Assembly (NCBI RefSeq): GCF_000003605.2
Contig: NW_003140815.1
Location: 146,919 to 179,755 of the forward strand
Source of the DNA: Saccoglossus kowalevskii
Taxonomy: Eukaryota; Hemichordata; Enteropneusta; Harrimaniidae
Reading direction: 5' to 3'
Length of the DNA: 32,837 bases
Shown: in pieces, positions 20,501-30,922 of the stretch
Position numbering within the stretch: the stretch's first letter is position 1
Layout: each line of letters starts with the position of its first letter
Translations under genes and position numbers: made by a program
Notes under the pieces: model-generated
What the model saw: only the letters and a program-made list of their open reading frames with translations
Databases searched by the model: none
What the model was told of the DNA's origin: nothing

Positions 20501-23500
20501 GCTGACTGGTTGAAGTAGCCAGGGCGTATATACAGTCAAAAATGGCGTCTCTCCTCCTTGCCGAAAAACATACACGCTCTCATTTTGAATGGGGCGCTTT
20601 CAGTAGTCAGTGACAACTACTAATGTTTAAAGAGCTTTTCAGCGTACGGCGTATTTGTCGAGGAATCTACGAAACGCTTTTTGCTTGCACCGAGTTACGC
20701 CATTCGTAACTAGTAGTTGTTTTCTCTCTTTTTCATCGCGATCCGCTTTTTGTTCAGTTTCCTCTTACTTTGATGCAAAGCAGTTGCGCAAAGTTTGGTG
20801 ATGGTTTTGTAATGAGATTGGCAATGGCGTTCTAATGGCCATTATGCAAACATGTATTACTGGTCAAACAAAATTAAAGTTAACAAATTTATAATGTAAT
20901 CCGATCCACAAACAGAGAAACAAACTTCAAGGTACAAATCAAAAGTTGACTTCTGTCCTTAAAAATGTAAGATCATTCATTTGCTAAATTGAATTTCGAC
21001 ATTGACACGTAACGTAAAGCAAACGAACACGGTTTGTAAGGTGACCGTTGCTACTGTACGCGCTACAGCCGTTTCCTTGGCGACGGCGGTATTCAGCCAA
21101 TGTCTTACATCTACTTGTTGGCTCATTACGTGTTACGGAAGTCAACTGGGCAGCTTCCAAGCCGATGAGTTTCGATCAGAGGATCACGGCCATTATGATG
21201 TTACGGCGCTTCATTGTATCTAGCACGCCGCTGTGGAGTTTATATATATAACAAGCAGCCTATCGGCTGAGATAGCTCCGCTGTTAGCAATGCACATTTC
21301 AATTAAAGAACAGAAGATATCATTAGAAAATGAACAATACGCATAGTATCAATGCAATGGGACTTGCTGTTTTCAACAAGAATTCAAAAATATCACTTTT
21401 TACCAAAAATGACAAAAATATTCACCAAAATTAGATAATTAAAGATATCATTACAAAATGAACAAATCTGAGAGAGGTCTACATGTAGTACCTATATATG
21501 TAATAATATCAAAGCAATTGGACTTGTCGTTTTTAACAAGAAGTCGAAAATATCACTTTTTACCAAAAATGACAAAAATATTCACCAAAATTAGAGAATT
21601 GACGATATCATAACAAAATGAACAAATATGAGAGTGGTCCACATGTAGTACCTATATATGTAATATCAAAGCAATTGGGCTTGTGGTTTTTAACAAGAAG
21701 TCGAAAATATCACTTTTTACCAAAAATGACAAAAATATTCACCAAAATTAGAGAATTAAAGATATCATTACAAAATGAACAAATCCGAGAGTGGTCCACA
21801 TGTAGTACCTATATATGTAATATCAAAGCAATTGGACTTGCGGTTTTTAACAAGAAGTCGAAAATATCACTTTTTACCAAAAATTACAAAAATATTCACG
21901 AAAATTAGAGAATTGAAGACATCATCACAAAATGAACAAATCTGAGAGAGGTCCACATGTAGTACCTATATATGTAATATCAAAGCAATTGGACTTGTGG
22001 TTTTTAACAAGAAGTCGAAAATATCACTTTTTACCAAAAATGACAAAAATATTCACCAAAATTAGAGAATTGAAGATATAATCATGAAATGAACAAATCT
22101 GAGAGAGGTCTACCCAAGGTACATATACACCAAGTATCAAAGCATTCAGGCTTGTAGTTTTCAAGAAGAAGTCGAAAAAGTAAAACATTGACACGGACGA
22201 CGGACGACGGACGCCGGACGACGCCGGACAATCACTCATATGATAAGCTCCGCTCGACAAAGTCGACAGCGGAGCTAATAAAACGAAATATAGTTTCTGG
22301 AAATTATAGAGTTTCGTCTTAAGTTGTAATGGGTCATTGGTGAAAACCCAGAACATCACATCGTCCAAACCCTGGGGATTTACCCAGTTAATTTCTGGTT
22401 ACACTTGAAAATGAAAGAAAAAAATCTACACCTTTTACTATACTCTGGTAACAGTATTCATTCTAACTGACCAGTTTGTAACTTTTGACGTCACAAGTCA
22501 TGCACGTGGATAATGCTGAGCGTGACCAAGGAGAGGAACGGTCGTTTTGAATCGGCCGCTGTATGCCACTTAGCCTATAGTAGTTAACACTAGGCCATTT
22601 TCCTTTTCACTTTAAATTACTGTATCAAAACAGAGCTTTCCTAAATTCTAGCGAGAACTTGCGTGATTGCTAGCCTGGGTGGGTTACTCCCATGGTTTAA
22701 GTATACGGGTATGCACTGCTGTTTTGATCCCTTTTTTTCACGGGTGGGCCGATATGTTTGACCCCCAATTTTAAGTTTTTCGGCAATTTTAACAACATTT
22801 TGGCCATTTTTTGTGTAAACCGCCAATTTTTCAACCGTAAACCGTCCTCAACTTCGTTCTTTTTTGGGTTCATTTTTCAACTGGCTGTGAAGCATCACCA
22901 ACCAAATCCAGGACAATACAATCCCGCGGTATTGCTACTAGCAGTTTACGAGTATGATTTGATGTGTTATGTCTGTGCTACAGAAGCTCGGAGATACATG
23001 CATTAGCAAACTAATTCTGAATAAAAATCATTCCAAGTGATAGAAAATGACTAAGGACACAATCAAAACCAAAATTGCTAAAATATTGAAGCAGGAGCGT
23101 CGTCACCTAAGCATGTCGTTGTTTACAAATAAGCGTTTACCCATGAGCCTTTGCGTTTTAGTGTGCGTTGATATCGTTTCATAGGACTAAAATCACAGAA
23201 ATTACGTCACCAATACTTACTCTGTGGTTCTGATACGCCGTCACTGCCGTGAACTGCGTTTCGGAGAACAGAAAAGTGTTGAAATCCCTTTCTGGGGCAT
23301 TCTCGGGGTCCTTGCGACCGCTAACATGGACGACGTGAAATCGGGGCTGGTAACGATGCATAGAGTTCAAAATTATCTAAAATAAACACAAAATATACTG
23401 TTATTTTTCACTATATTTAATTGCACTGCCGTTCCGTCAGTTGATTAATTATTAACAATTATATTACGATGCACGACCATGTTATTTTTGTTTGATTTTC

Positions 23501-26500
23501 AAGTTTTTCAACAGCATTTCATCTGCGACAAAATATGGAATAGACGAGCATTTACAAACATGAATTTCAATTAATCGCAGCCGAACAACAAGAACATTAG
23601 ACATTAGATACAAATAACGTGAAAACAAAACTAAAGCCATGCCATGACACTTTTTTATTTTATTTCGCACATTGACGTCCGTTGTAATCTTTCCACCGAT
23701 ACTCAGAACGTCGCAAACTGAAATCATTGGAAAATATACTGAAAATCACATTGAGAGCAGGGCTGGTTCTTGAGATCTTGCTTTGACCAGGCGATCCAGA
23801 CAAAGCTAGAGCCAGTGGCGCTGTCCGAATTTAATGATGCGTTTAAAAAGACTGTATTAAATGCTTTGTCGTGATCATGCAGTAAACACGCCGTTAAGTC
23901 CCTTTGTTACACCAAAAGCCGTCTCAAGAGTGAAGTCCTTGCAAAAGGAGATGTTCACACTGAGAAAGAGGGTATTGCGAGATTAGTAGTGCATTATTCG
24001 GTCCATTACCAAGATTGTATCTGTGATTATGACGTTATTGAGCACTGGTACAAAGTGGTTTGAGCCTCTCCAGGTTGAAGGAGAAGGGATACCATTAACC
24101 TTTCAATGAAATATACTAACATATATATTACATGTGTATTTTATTATATGTTATCATACTATAAATGTCTTGAAATGTTATTCAATAAAACTTAAAACTC
24201 GAAGTTCACGAAAGTTCCGAGAACGTTTTGTACAAGTCAGAAATTATATGGAATACGAAGCAATGTCACCTTTCTGTTGTCGTGTAAGACGTAAGATGCA
24301 ATGTCACTTATACATATATACATATGGTTGGTATAATAATTCCTTTAAAGTCAAAACGAAATTTAGAATGTAAAGTTCCGGGTCAATAATCATCGGAGTT
24401 TTTAAACGAGAAATCCAATAAATATATATCTAGGCTGTCACGTGCTCACAGTTACGCCCAGAATGCAATGCAAATTAATTTCGACGTTGAATTTAAAAAA
24501 AGAAAACAAATTAAAAACAACCTAAATCAGGTGAGGTACACCTCTCGGAAAATAATTGAACACAAACCAAAATGCGCTTTTGGGAGCACGTATGCCCAAA
24601 TATGGCGTGCTCTCTGTTTGGTGTAGGCCTTCACCTTGAATCCGGTGGATGTCGTCAAACACAGCATTGTCAACAACACACATAATTATTGTTTTTTTTT
24701 ACCGACCACGTCAACGGCTAAATTAAACAAACACTTGGGGGATTTGTCCGCCATTTTCGGGAGGATAAAGACAAGACAACACAACTCCTTATTTTTCAGC
24801 CAATATTAGCTGAAGTTTATATATTCATGTTATAATATTAAACCCCAAAACGGGTTGCAAGTCAATGTGGGATGCTGAGCGAATAGCGTTGAACGAATCG
24901 CATCACGGTGCTAAAATTATGCGCACTCACAATTGTATGGTTTTATGTGTTCGTTGCATAAATCATAACTTTTAACACATAATTCCGATTCAATCCGAGA
25001 GTGTACAATTGTTATCACCTAAAACAATAGTGTTACTTGATATATTTAATAACCGTGTCGCTTTCTTATATTACAAAGTCGGTTGAAAAACAACGAAAGT
25101 ATTTGAGTAATGGTAACTTGAAATTTAAATTGTCCTTGTCTGTGTGATTTTTGTGTGTGTGTGTGTGTGTTTTTTTGCACCGAGAATGAATAATTATCAT
25201 CTACAAACCGTTTCATAAAAACACCAAAAAACACACACAAACGACGAAATCACTGTCCCACTCTTGTTGCAAAATAATTGAAATTGAGATTTGTTTTGTT
25301 ATTCCATATCGTAATTCAATTATGGAGAAAGTGGACAAATAACAACAACAAAATAACACCGCGACGTCGCTAAAAACGTGTTATTTCGATTTATTAGCGC
25401 TGAAATGAATTTCACTAGTGTGAGGTGTTCTTGTTGGAACAGATATTTAACTGGCTAATCTCAGACGCGGTGTTTTCCCCTGGCATGCATGAATGGTGGC
25501 TTCACCGACGCTGTTTGTATATACGACCAACCGTTTCCAATTGATACAGCTGAACATGGCACATGTTAACGAATTGATTAAAATGGAAACGACGCAGACC
25601 ACCCATCCTTCAAGCCACTCGGCACTAAAGCTCTGGGTGTATGACCGAATCAGAGAATGGTGGCAACAATTTGAAAGTACATTATTAAAGCGAGCTACTC
25701 CGCCGAGTTCTTCAAATTGACATACAACGGAGATACGGCGTCGCACAGTTGAGTAGTTTTGGTTTCGTTCACCACTGGCAGTATATTAACATAATTTCCA
25801 CATACTAGTGCCAGAGGCCACGAATTTCAATGTATGTGTGCAAATGTCACAGAAAACAATGAGTGCCACAGAAACCATATTTTCCATGCAATGGCATATA
25901 TGCTATGACGGAGCCAACTTGAATCACTTAGGTCCGGTCGAACTCACGCACATGCGCGCTTGACCAAGGCTATGATCGCCATGCTAACGGTGGTCTCTGT
26001 TTTAACTGTCAATTCCCCCCCCCCCCCAGTCTCTCAGTTACCAATATTTCAACTTCTCAAGTTTAAAAGAATTGAAATGTTATAATCGTCAAAAATGAGT
26101 TGTTGACCAACAAGTTCGGGAACTAGAATGTACAAGCTGTCCAATCCTTTTCTAAAACTCGAGTCTTTCAACAATTCGAAATAAGTCTGTTAAGCGACAA
26201 AGGACCTTTAAAACACACGATTCCTTTTTATTGACACCAGGGTATGTATCCTTTGTGAAGCCAATCTCAGCAGGAATTATTGAAAATATCATTATTAATG
26301 CTGTAAATCTCTGAGATCGTTCCGCGGCATCACCGCGACACATGATGTTAAATGCACTAACTTCACCATAAACACTTTTTTTTTCAAAATGGAACTATTT
26401 TGTCCATATTTATTCCATTTATGCACGGAATATAGTACAGTGTTGATAATATAGCAGAAAAAAAACCGTTTAAAAATACGATATCGAATTTTCAATATAG

Positions 26501-29500
26501 TATGTCCCTGTTTAATGTATCCACATATACTAACGAGTTCGCGAAGAGGGGAATTTCTGAACGGATACAAAACCGGGCGAATGGACGATGTAAGTTAATA
26601 TGCTGTGAAATTAGATTAATATTACGAAAATCATGAAAATTTACCTTTAAAAAACACAGCAATCCGTATTTTCGAAACCGATCATGAATTTTATTTCAAT
26701 CCCCATTACCCGCAATGACTTTAAAGTTATGGCGAGTACGACACACAAACAAAAGGATTTGCAACTTATTATGAAATTGTTTGGTATCTGTTTTAAGCGT
26801 CTTAGCCGGATATATACGTGGTCACGTGACTTCATGACACCATTGTACATTACGAGAATCTTGAATGTATTCACGAAAATTGTGCGATTTGCATCTCCAA
26901 AATGTTAACATGATTAATCAAACTGCAAAGTTGTTATCAATTATATTATACATTAGTATAGTTCCGTGTCAGGGGATGGGACACTGTTGTATGCCGGGTA
27001 CTTTGTAGCTAGTGTGGTTATATATAGCAGCGATATTCAATAGTATAATTTGTGTAGCCTTTCATTTTTATGTTTATTTAATTAATTGATGTATTTATAT
27101 ATTATGTTGTATTTATTTATTTAATTATTTACTTATTTATTGCATAAATCAGCGATATCGACACATTCAACATGTATGCATTGTTGTTGTTTTGTTTTTC
27201 TTCTTGATTTCAGTAATTTGACATCACTGCACTGAGAACTAGTACTAACAGAATCCGTTACAATGGAAACACGTGATATTTGAAAAGGAGGGGACAGACA
27301 TGTCACGAGCGCCGTGTTAAGTACGATTCTTTTTTTTTTTTTTTTCGTTTTTTTCCGTCGTGACATCCCACCATTACCGGAACGTCTGGCCCAAATTAAA
27401 CGAAATTTCAAACGATAACACCACCCACACAAAATAACAAATCGAACAACGTTTTTTTAAGGAAAACTGCATTGAAAGAGTAAAATTACCAGCGTATTTA
27501 AACTAGGCCAACAAGAATAATAAGAACCACACATTGATACCGGTGGGAACTTTCGAAATCACCTTCGACTGTTACGTTGCTGGCTTTGTCCGCTCTCAGT
27601 CATGCGCATAGCGGATGTGGACATTTGCGGGTGTATCGCATGAGGCGGCCATTGTCACGGCCAATGTTTTCAGTGCAAATACGGCTAAGAAAATGTAACA
27701 AATTTACCAATTGCTTCCCGCGATAGCGTTTAACGTGAATATATTTCAGAAACCTGGGTGTCCATGTTTGATTTTCGCAAATTTTCGGAGAACAGGATTT
27801 CAAGACGGATATATAGCAAGTTGTCATGTGTTGTATATTCACTGAGGACTTGTTACTAATCGGGTACACCATGGGACGTTTGCCAATTCTCTGTCTAGTT
27901 TTAATAATACACATTCAAATAAGATGCCGGTTCAATAATATACACTGTATATAAACATGTATTTTCATATTACCTGCTATGTTTCTTGGATTATATTGGT
28001 CGAAAAATTATCTCAACGTATCTCTGCGAACATTTCATGTTGATGTGCCATAAAATTATGTCACGATTTGTTTCAGTTTTTCTCCTGAAAATACCTAGTC
28101 GACGCTAACCGATTTTTCGAAGAAATTGCAAAATTGTTCTATGTTCTTTTGTTAATTGGACTAAATAAATATAATTTGCAATTTATATCTTCAAGTCTTA
28201 ATCAAAATTGTTGAAAAAAATTTTTGTAACAAACGTTATTTGTGGCAACAGTTGAATTTAGCGTTGAAATTAGTATAAATTAAAAATTAAATGTATACGT
28301 GAACTCAATTCCACTCTGAAAACACTGAATAACACTGTGATATGAGCAAGTTTGCATTTACTTTAATATTTCTGCATAATTATCAGTTGATACTACTATA
28401 TAAATTATTGGTACGTTTTTATTAAACATTGTACATTGTTCCAATATATTAACGTAGTAACATCAACGTTTGAAGTGTATAAACAAAATTCTAACACACT
28501 GACGAGCAATAATAATTGTGACGGGACAAAATTAAATTGGGCATACTTTGAAAAGTTGTTCCCGGGGCATTTTAGATTCATGGAAACTTGAACGCTGTTT
28601 TTTTTTTTTTTTTTTCAAAAGGAGATACTTTATGTAGTAGAATTGTTTGATCACCGTGGCGGACTAGTCAACAGTCCTCAAGTACACACTTGTGAACGCT
28701 GTTTAGTTTTAAGTTCCCCGACGAGTAATAATATTGCATCACACTCAGGTGGTCGCGTGGGGTGACACCACCACGTTTTCACCAGATAAAACAACGATTT
28801 GAACGCATCGGAAGTAACAACTTCAATTCGACTTTAAAAAAAAAAAAACAATTTTATGAATCAATTTATGGATATTGAGTCAAACAATTGGGATTTGTCA
28901 CGCTTTTAGTAGATTTTGAGAATTATGGTAAATTTTAAAACCTGTTAACCACTGTTTCCTGTGAAAACGACATGTTACGCAATGTCTAAAATTCTACATG
29001 GTTATGTGATAAACATGTCAGACTGACTGATAATTTTATCTTGTATAATTTTCAAAATACGCATTTTAAAACTTTTTAAAACAAAATAATAGCAGTGCTT
29101 TATTATATGGGAATAGTATCTATTTGCGCACATTGGTTGGTTCGTTCATGGTAGAATACAAGTAATATATATTGCTATGCAGTATTAGTACATTTCAAGG
29201 ATTCCCCCTCCCTTCGAAGAAAAACTTTGAACTACACTTACGTGTCCATTGTCGTCCAGTAAATTGTTTGTGAGTTTGAGTTTATCGAACGATACGATCT
29301 GTTTCATCCAGATTGAACCTCTAGCTGGGGAGTCTGGATGCACATGAATACGCCCAGGCATTTCGGGGTCACCCTGTCCAGCAACCAACCAGCTAGAGCT
29401 GTGAAACGCATACCGGTATCTTTTGCTGTCGACCTACGAGTAAAGAAAAAAAATGCAAGATGAAATTGACACATTCGACAATTAATACATAATTATACCA

Positions 29501-30922
29501 TGTTTGAATGTGTCCCAACTCGAAAAGAAAATGCGCCGAAGGGGGCGAGTTGGGCTCAATGATACGCGATATCACACGTCACACTTTATCATATACGACA
29601 AAACAATTGGCGTATTGTGCTTGTTTTCAACATTTGCGCTCTTGTTCTGCTGAAATTTCAAGTACTGTGACCAAAAAATGTCGAAATGTGCGTCATTAGA
29701 GTGTGCGAGACGCGGTAAGCCTTGATAAGTTTTTGACAAACCAACCAGACAAGTATTCCGTCAGTATTTAGACCTATTGTACGATTTGAAGTGACGCGGA
29801 TAGTTTACAAAACCATAGTTGCCGGACAGCGCGTTCGATTTTCATGGAAATAAACAATGTTATTACACGCGTCGACATAGGTTGCACGGGCTCCACGTCG
29901 AACTGGACGCGCGCGAGGAATAATGGCAAGCACCAAATCTATGATAGTTCTTATGCCCTGTGTTATTACACGTTAACTTTTACAATGAACGCAGTGCGCA
30001 GCAACTTGATCATTGAGGGGTGTGTAAATTGCCTAAGAAACCAATCACGTAATATGGGATAGAACATGATAGTACGCTGCAATGCTTCGCGTGAGGTTAT
30101 TGGTGCATAAAAAGTAAAGGAGTATTTGGGGACGCAATTGATGACAGATAATTTTCCGAAATGGTGCGTAGAATCACAGTCCCTCATTTGTTGAGGGACT
30201 GTGGTAGAATACATACATTTGTATAACTATTGGCGTACTAGTAATTCAGTATTTACAAGCTCGCCTCTCTTCGACCCCCATAACTAGCCTAAGTTTAGTT
30301 CATTGTACTACAAACACCAGAAACACGAGTATCGCCTTCGAATGCTCCACGAACATCACCAGCGACTCCCCCACCGGGGTACCACTAAATACGTGGAGAG
30401 CAGGCTGTCGCATATGAGGCGCCTTCCGAGTGGGCATATGACATCAGTCGGCGGCGATGCTGTGAATTTTATTTATTCGCAGATCACCGCTAGAATATGA
30501 ACTTTATGGGGGAATCATAGTAGATGTCTGTTTTTGTGTGTGTGTTTTTTTTTAATGAGACAGTAAACTACCATCATATTGATTACGATGTCACAGAAAT
30601 GGAGTCGAATCAACCACATTTGTACCAGTCAGTGGCAGCATCGGAAAAAGCTTTCGAGTACACAGTATTGGTATGTTAGCGCACATATTTTAATAACATT
30701 TTATTAAGTGTTATTATAATATAACACAATCACAAGATCCAGAATTACAGTCACTAAGTCTATGTGACCTGAAGTATTTGTAAATTTTCTCATGGTGTTG
30801 CGAAACCCACCAGTTATACAACTCAACGACGTGGACTTACCGGCACAAAATCCATCATCAGTATATACTCTGCCATGGGATCCATTCCTCGGATTTTAAC
30901 TTGAAACGTTGGGAACATACGT
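15807..30922 (-). CDS. Tbx1/10: Tbx1/10 T-box transcription factor, six exons, 5' end outside window
   Basis: Sequence-specific nuclear DNA-binding transcription factor of the Tbx1/10 subfamily; in chordates it acts in pharyngeal and mesodermal patterning. Exons on the minus strand are 30841-30922, 29242-29433, 23221-23376, 17765-17832, 17343-17464 and 15807-16246, all with GT-AG borders and compatible phases, giving about 353 visible residues. Motifs in order are [117 protein letters not shown] and PRNHHRP. The combination [19 protein letters not shown] plus [14 protein letters not shown] fits Tbx1/10 rather than Tbx20, Tbx2/3 or Tbx15/18. Missing are the N-terminus and roughly the first 25 residues of the T-box, up to the usual TEMIVTKAG stretch, for which I find no match up to 32837. 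The tail is rich in Pro, Asn and Tyr. It converges with the LRR gene on the plus strand. Confidence 0.95.
16247..17342 (-). other. Tbx1/10 last intron
   Basis: 1,096 bp, gtaaga...cttccatag on the minus strand. AT-rich; I see no gene, repeat or conserved element in it. Confidence 0.75.
17343..17464 (-). CDS. Tbx1/10: Tbx1/10 exon: post-T-box linker with 13-residue 5' extension
   Basis: This 122-nt exon follows minus-strand acceptor ttttcacag|TTTAG and ends at donor CAAG|gtaaga. With this acceptor the split codon reads TG|T (Cys), then 13 residues ([13 protein letters not shown]), then [18 protein letters not shown] matches PRNHRP, which directly follows the T-box Trp in vertebrate Tbx1. An AG at the homologous position (17426-17427) would instead give TG|A, a stop. 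I chose the upstream acceptor because it keeps the frame to the final exon and has the better pyrimidine tract. Confidence 0.8.
17473..17530. repeat. Microsatellite (AAT)5(TA)22 beside a splice acceptor
   Basis: AAT repeats occupy 17473-17487 and 22 TA units occupy 17487-17530. On the transcribed minus strand this reads (TA)22(TTA)5 and ends eight nt before the acceptor of the Tbx1/10 linker exon, so it takes up the usual branch-point and pyrimidine-tract region of a 300-bp intron. Confidence 0.95.
17765..17832 (-). CDS. Tbx1/10: Tbx1/10 exon: end of T-box ([17 protein letters not shown])
   Basis: This 68-nt exon encodes [20 protein letters not shown] then DD plus the first two bases (TG) of the next codon. 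It carries the C-terminal helix of the T-box, which enters the minor groove in known structures. The minus-strand acceptor is ttcttacag and the donor is TG|gtaagc. In vertebrate Tbx1 the split codon is Trp (TG|G); see the next exon for the change here. Confidence 0.95.
20094..20121. repeat. (CACT)7 microsatellite
   Basis: Seven perfect tetranucleotide units. A 103-codon plus-strand open frame crosses it and reads as a repeating Thr-His-Ser-Leu string, which argues against that frame being a gene. Confidence 0.95.
21240..22280. mobile_element. Helentron-like non-autonomous element (HINE) carrying tandem repeats
   Basis: About 1 kb with the architecture known for Helentron-associated interspersed elements. 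AGCTCCGCTG at 21274-21283 recurs inverted as CAGCGGAGCT at 22267-22276 (subterminal inverted repeats). About six direct repeats of 157-160 bp follow, starting near 21316, 21444, 21604, 21761, 21918 and 22075; the first spacing is only 128 bp and the last unit is truncated. A GGACGAC-type microsatellite then occupies 22192-22229. Close to the end is a hairpin at 22246-22276 (9 bp AGCTCCGCT stem, inner CGAC/GTCG stem, loop AAA, 2-nt bulge). There is no coding capacity. Exact ends are uncertain because these elements make no target duplication. The family is inferred from layout only. Confidence 0.65.
21316..22185. repeat. Tandem array, six units of about 157-160 bp
   Basis: Each unit begins GATATCATTACAAAATGAAC or a near variant and includes ACATGTAGTACCTATATATG and GAAAATATCACTTTTTACC. 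The middle units differ by only a few percent. The first unit is shorter by about 30 bp, and the last diverges and fuses to the GGACGAC microsatellite. A 96-codon open frame inside is repeat sequence, not a gene. Confidence 0.92.
23221..23376 (-). CDS. Tbx1/10: Tbx1/10 exon: T-box ([12 protein letters not shown]...TAYQNHR)
   Basis: This 156-nt exon has 52 codons in phase 0. It encodes [18 protein letters not shown], a linker with [12 protein letters not shown], then [18 protein letters not shown]. The FTAVTAYQN block is the T-box signature near the DNA and dimer contact surfaces. The minus-strand acceptor is ttttag and the donor is AGA|gtaagt. The exon borders fall where the known Tbx1 exon borders fall. 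Confidence 0.96.
25152..25169. repeat. (TG)9 microsatellite
   Basis: Nine TG units followed by a T-run, inside the 5.9-kb Tbx1/10 intron. Confidence 0.9.
26015..26027. repeat. C13 homopolymer
   Basis: Thirteen consecutive C residues, followed by AGTCTCTCAG. Its length may be uncertain because of sequencing. Confidence 0.9.
27066..27142. repeat. A/T-rich low-complexity stretch, TTTA-like
   Basis: Degenerate TTTA and ATTA units with almost no G or C over about 75 bp. Nothing else is seen in it. Confidence 0.7.
28598..28693 (-). mobile_element. Short retroposed insert with A18 tail and 11-bp target duplication
   Basis: gaacgctgttt occurs at 28590-28600 and again at 28694-28704. Between them is T18 (28598-28615) and about 78 bp of unique sequence, so on the minus strand a short body ends in A18. 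Poly(A) at one end plus a direct repeat of this size is the mark of LINE-type target-primed reverse transcription. I do not recognise the body as a tRNA, 5S or LINE 3' end. Because the duplication ends in T, its overlap with the tail leaves the border uncertain by about three bases. Confidence 0.55.
29242..29433 (-). CDS. Tbx1/10: Tbx1/10 exon: T-box middle (VDSKRYRY...DDNGH)
   Basis: This 192-nt exon has exactly 64 codons in phase 0. It encodes [19 protein letters not shown], then a variable loop, then [14 protein letters not shown] and [19 protein letters not shown]. The acceptor on the minus strand is tttactcgtag and the donor is CAC|gtaagt. Within the otherwise strongly conserved block, Ser-Ile replaces the Ala-Gln seen before Trp in vertebrate Tbx1. 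A 5.9-kb intron follows. Confidence 0.96.
29434..30840 (-). other. Tbx1/10 intron, 1.4 kb
   Basis: A phase-0 intron. It holds the palindromic insert at 30175-30203. The short open frames on either strand show no recognisable motif. Confidence 0.75.
30175..30203. mobile_element. Tiny perfect palindrome flanked by 7-bp direct repeats
   Basis: CACAGTCCCTCA (30175-30186) and TGAGGGACTGTG (30192-30203) are perfect 12-bp inverted arms around TTTGT. The 29-bp unit is flanked on both sides, with no gap, by GTAGAAT (30168-30174 and 30204-30210). This is the layout of a terminal-inverted-repeat insertion with its target duplication, reduced to little more than its two ends. The superfamily is not identified. 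Confidence 0.55.
30841..30922 (-). CDS. Tbx1/10: Tbx1/10 exon: T-box start (MFPTFQVK...DFVP)
   Basis: This 82-nt exon encodes [19 protein letters not shown] followed by ILMMDFVP, the early strands of the T-box fold. Reading on the minus strand, the acceptor is ttttttag and the donor is CCG|gtaagt. The first base completes an Arg codon begun in the previous exon, which matches the GR-RMFPTFQ junction known in Tbx1. The upstream exon is not in the window. The intron to the next exon is 1,407 bp. Confidence 0.93.

Larger units (their letters stand above)
17833..23220 (-). other. Tbx1/10 intron, 5.4 kb
   Basis: Contains the Helentron-like element at about 21240-22280, a (CACT)7 microsatellite at 20094-20121 and a 10-bp inverted repeat pair (20613-20622 with 20711-20720). 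Stretches around 19.4-20.7 kb and 21.0-21.2 kb are less AT-rich than average, but no gene is recognisable. The open frames there overlap on both strands and look composition-driven. Confidence 0.65.
23377..29241 (-). other. Tbx1/10 intron, 5.9 kb
   Basis: The largest intron of the gene, within the T-box. Contents: an imperfect inverted repeat at 24930-25011, (TG)9 at 25152-25169, an open frame at 25493-25720, C13 at 26015-26027, A/T low-complexity sequence at 27066-27142, T16 at 27330-27345, and a retroposed piece at 28598-28693. No known gene is recognised. Confidence 0.65.

Noticed and set aside
20613-20720. 10-bp inverted repeat ACAACTACTA/TAGTAGTTGT spanning 108 bp, MITE-like
   Set aside because: No target duplication and no further similarity inside the ends; one 10-bp match over this distance is weak.
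21618-21908. 96-codon open frame
   Set aside because: It runs through the 158-bp tandem array and repeats itself; it is a by-product of the repeat.
27330-27345. T16 tract as a second possible retroposed poly(A) tail
   Set aside because: No direct repeat was found on the far side, so it is treated as a simple homopolymer.
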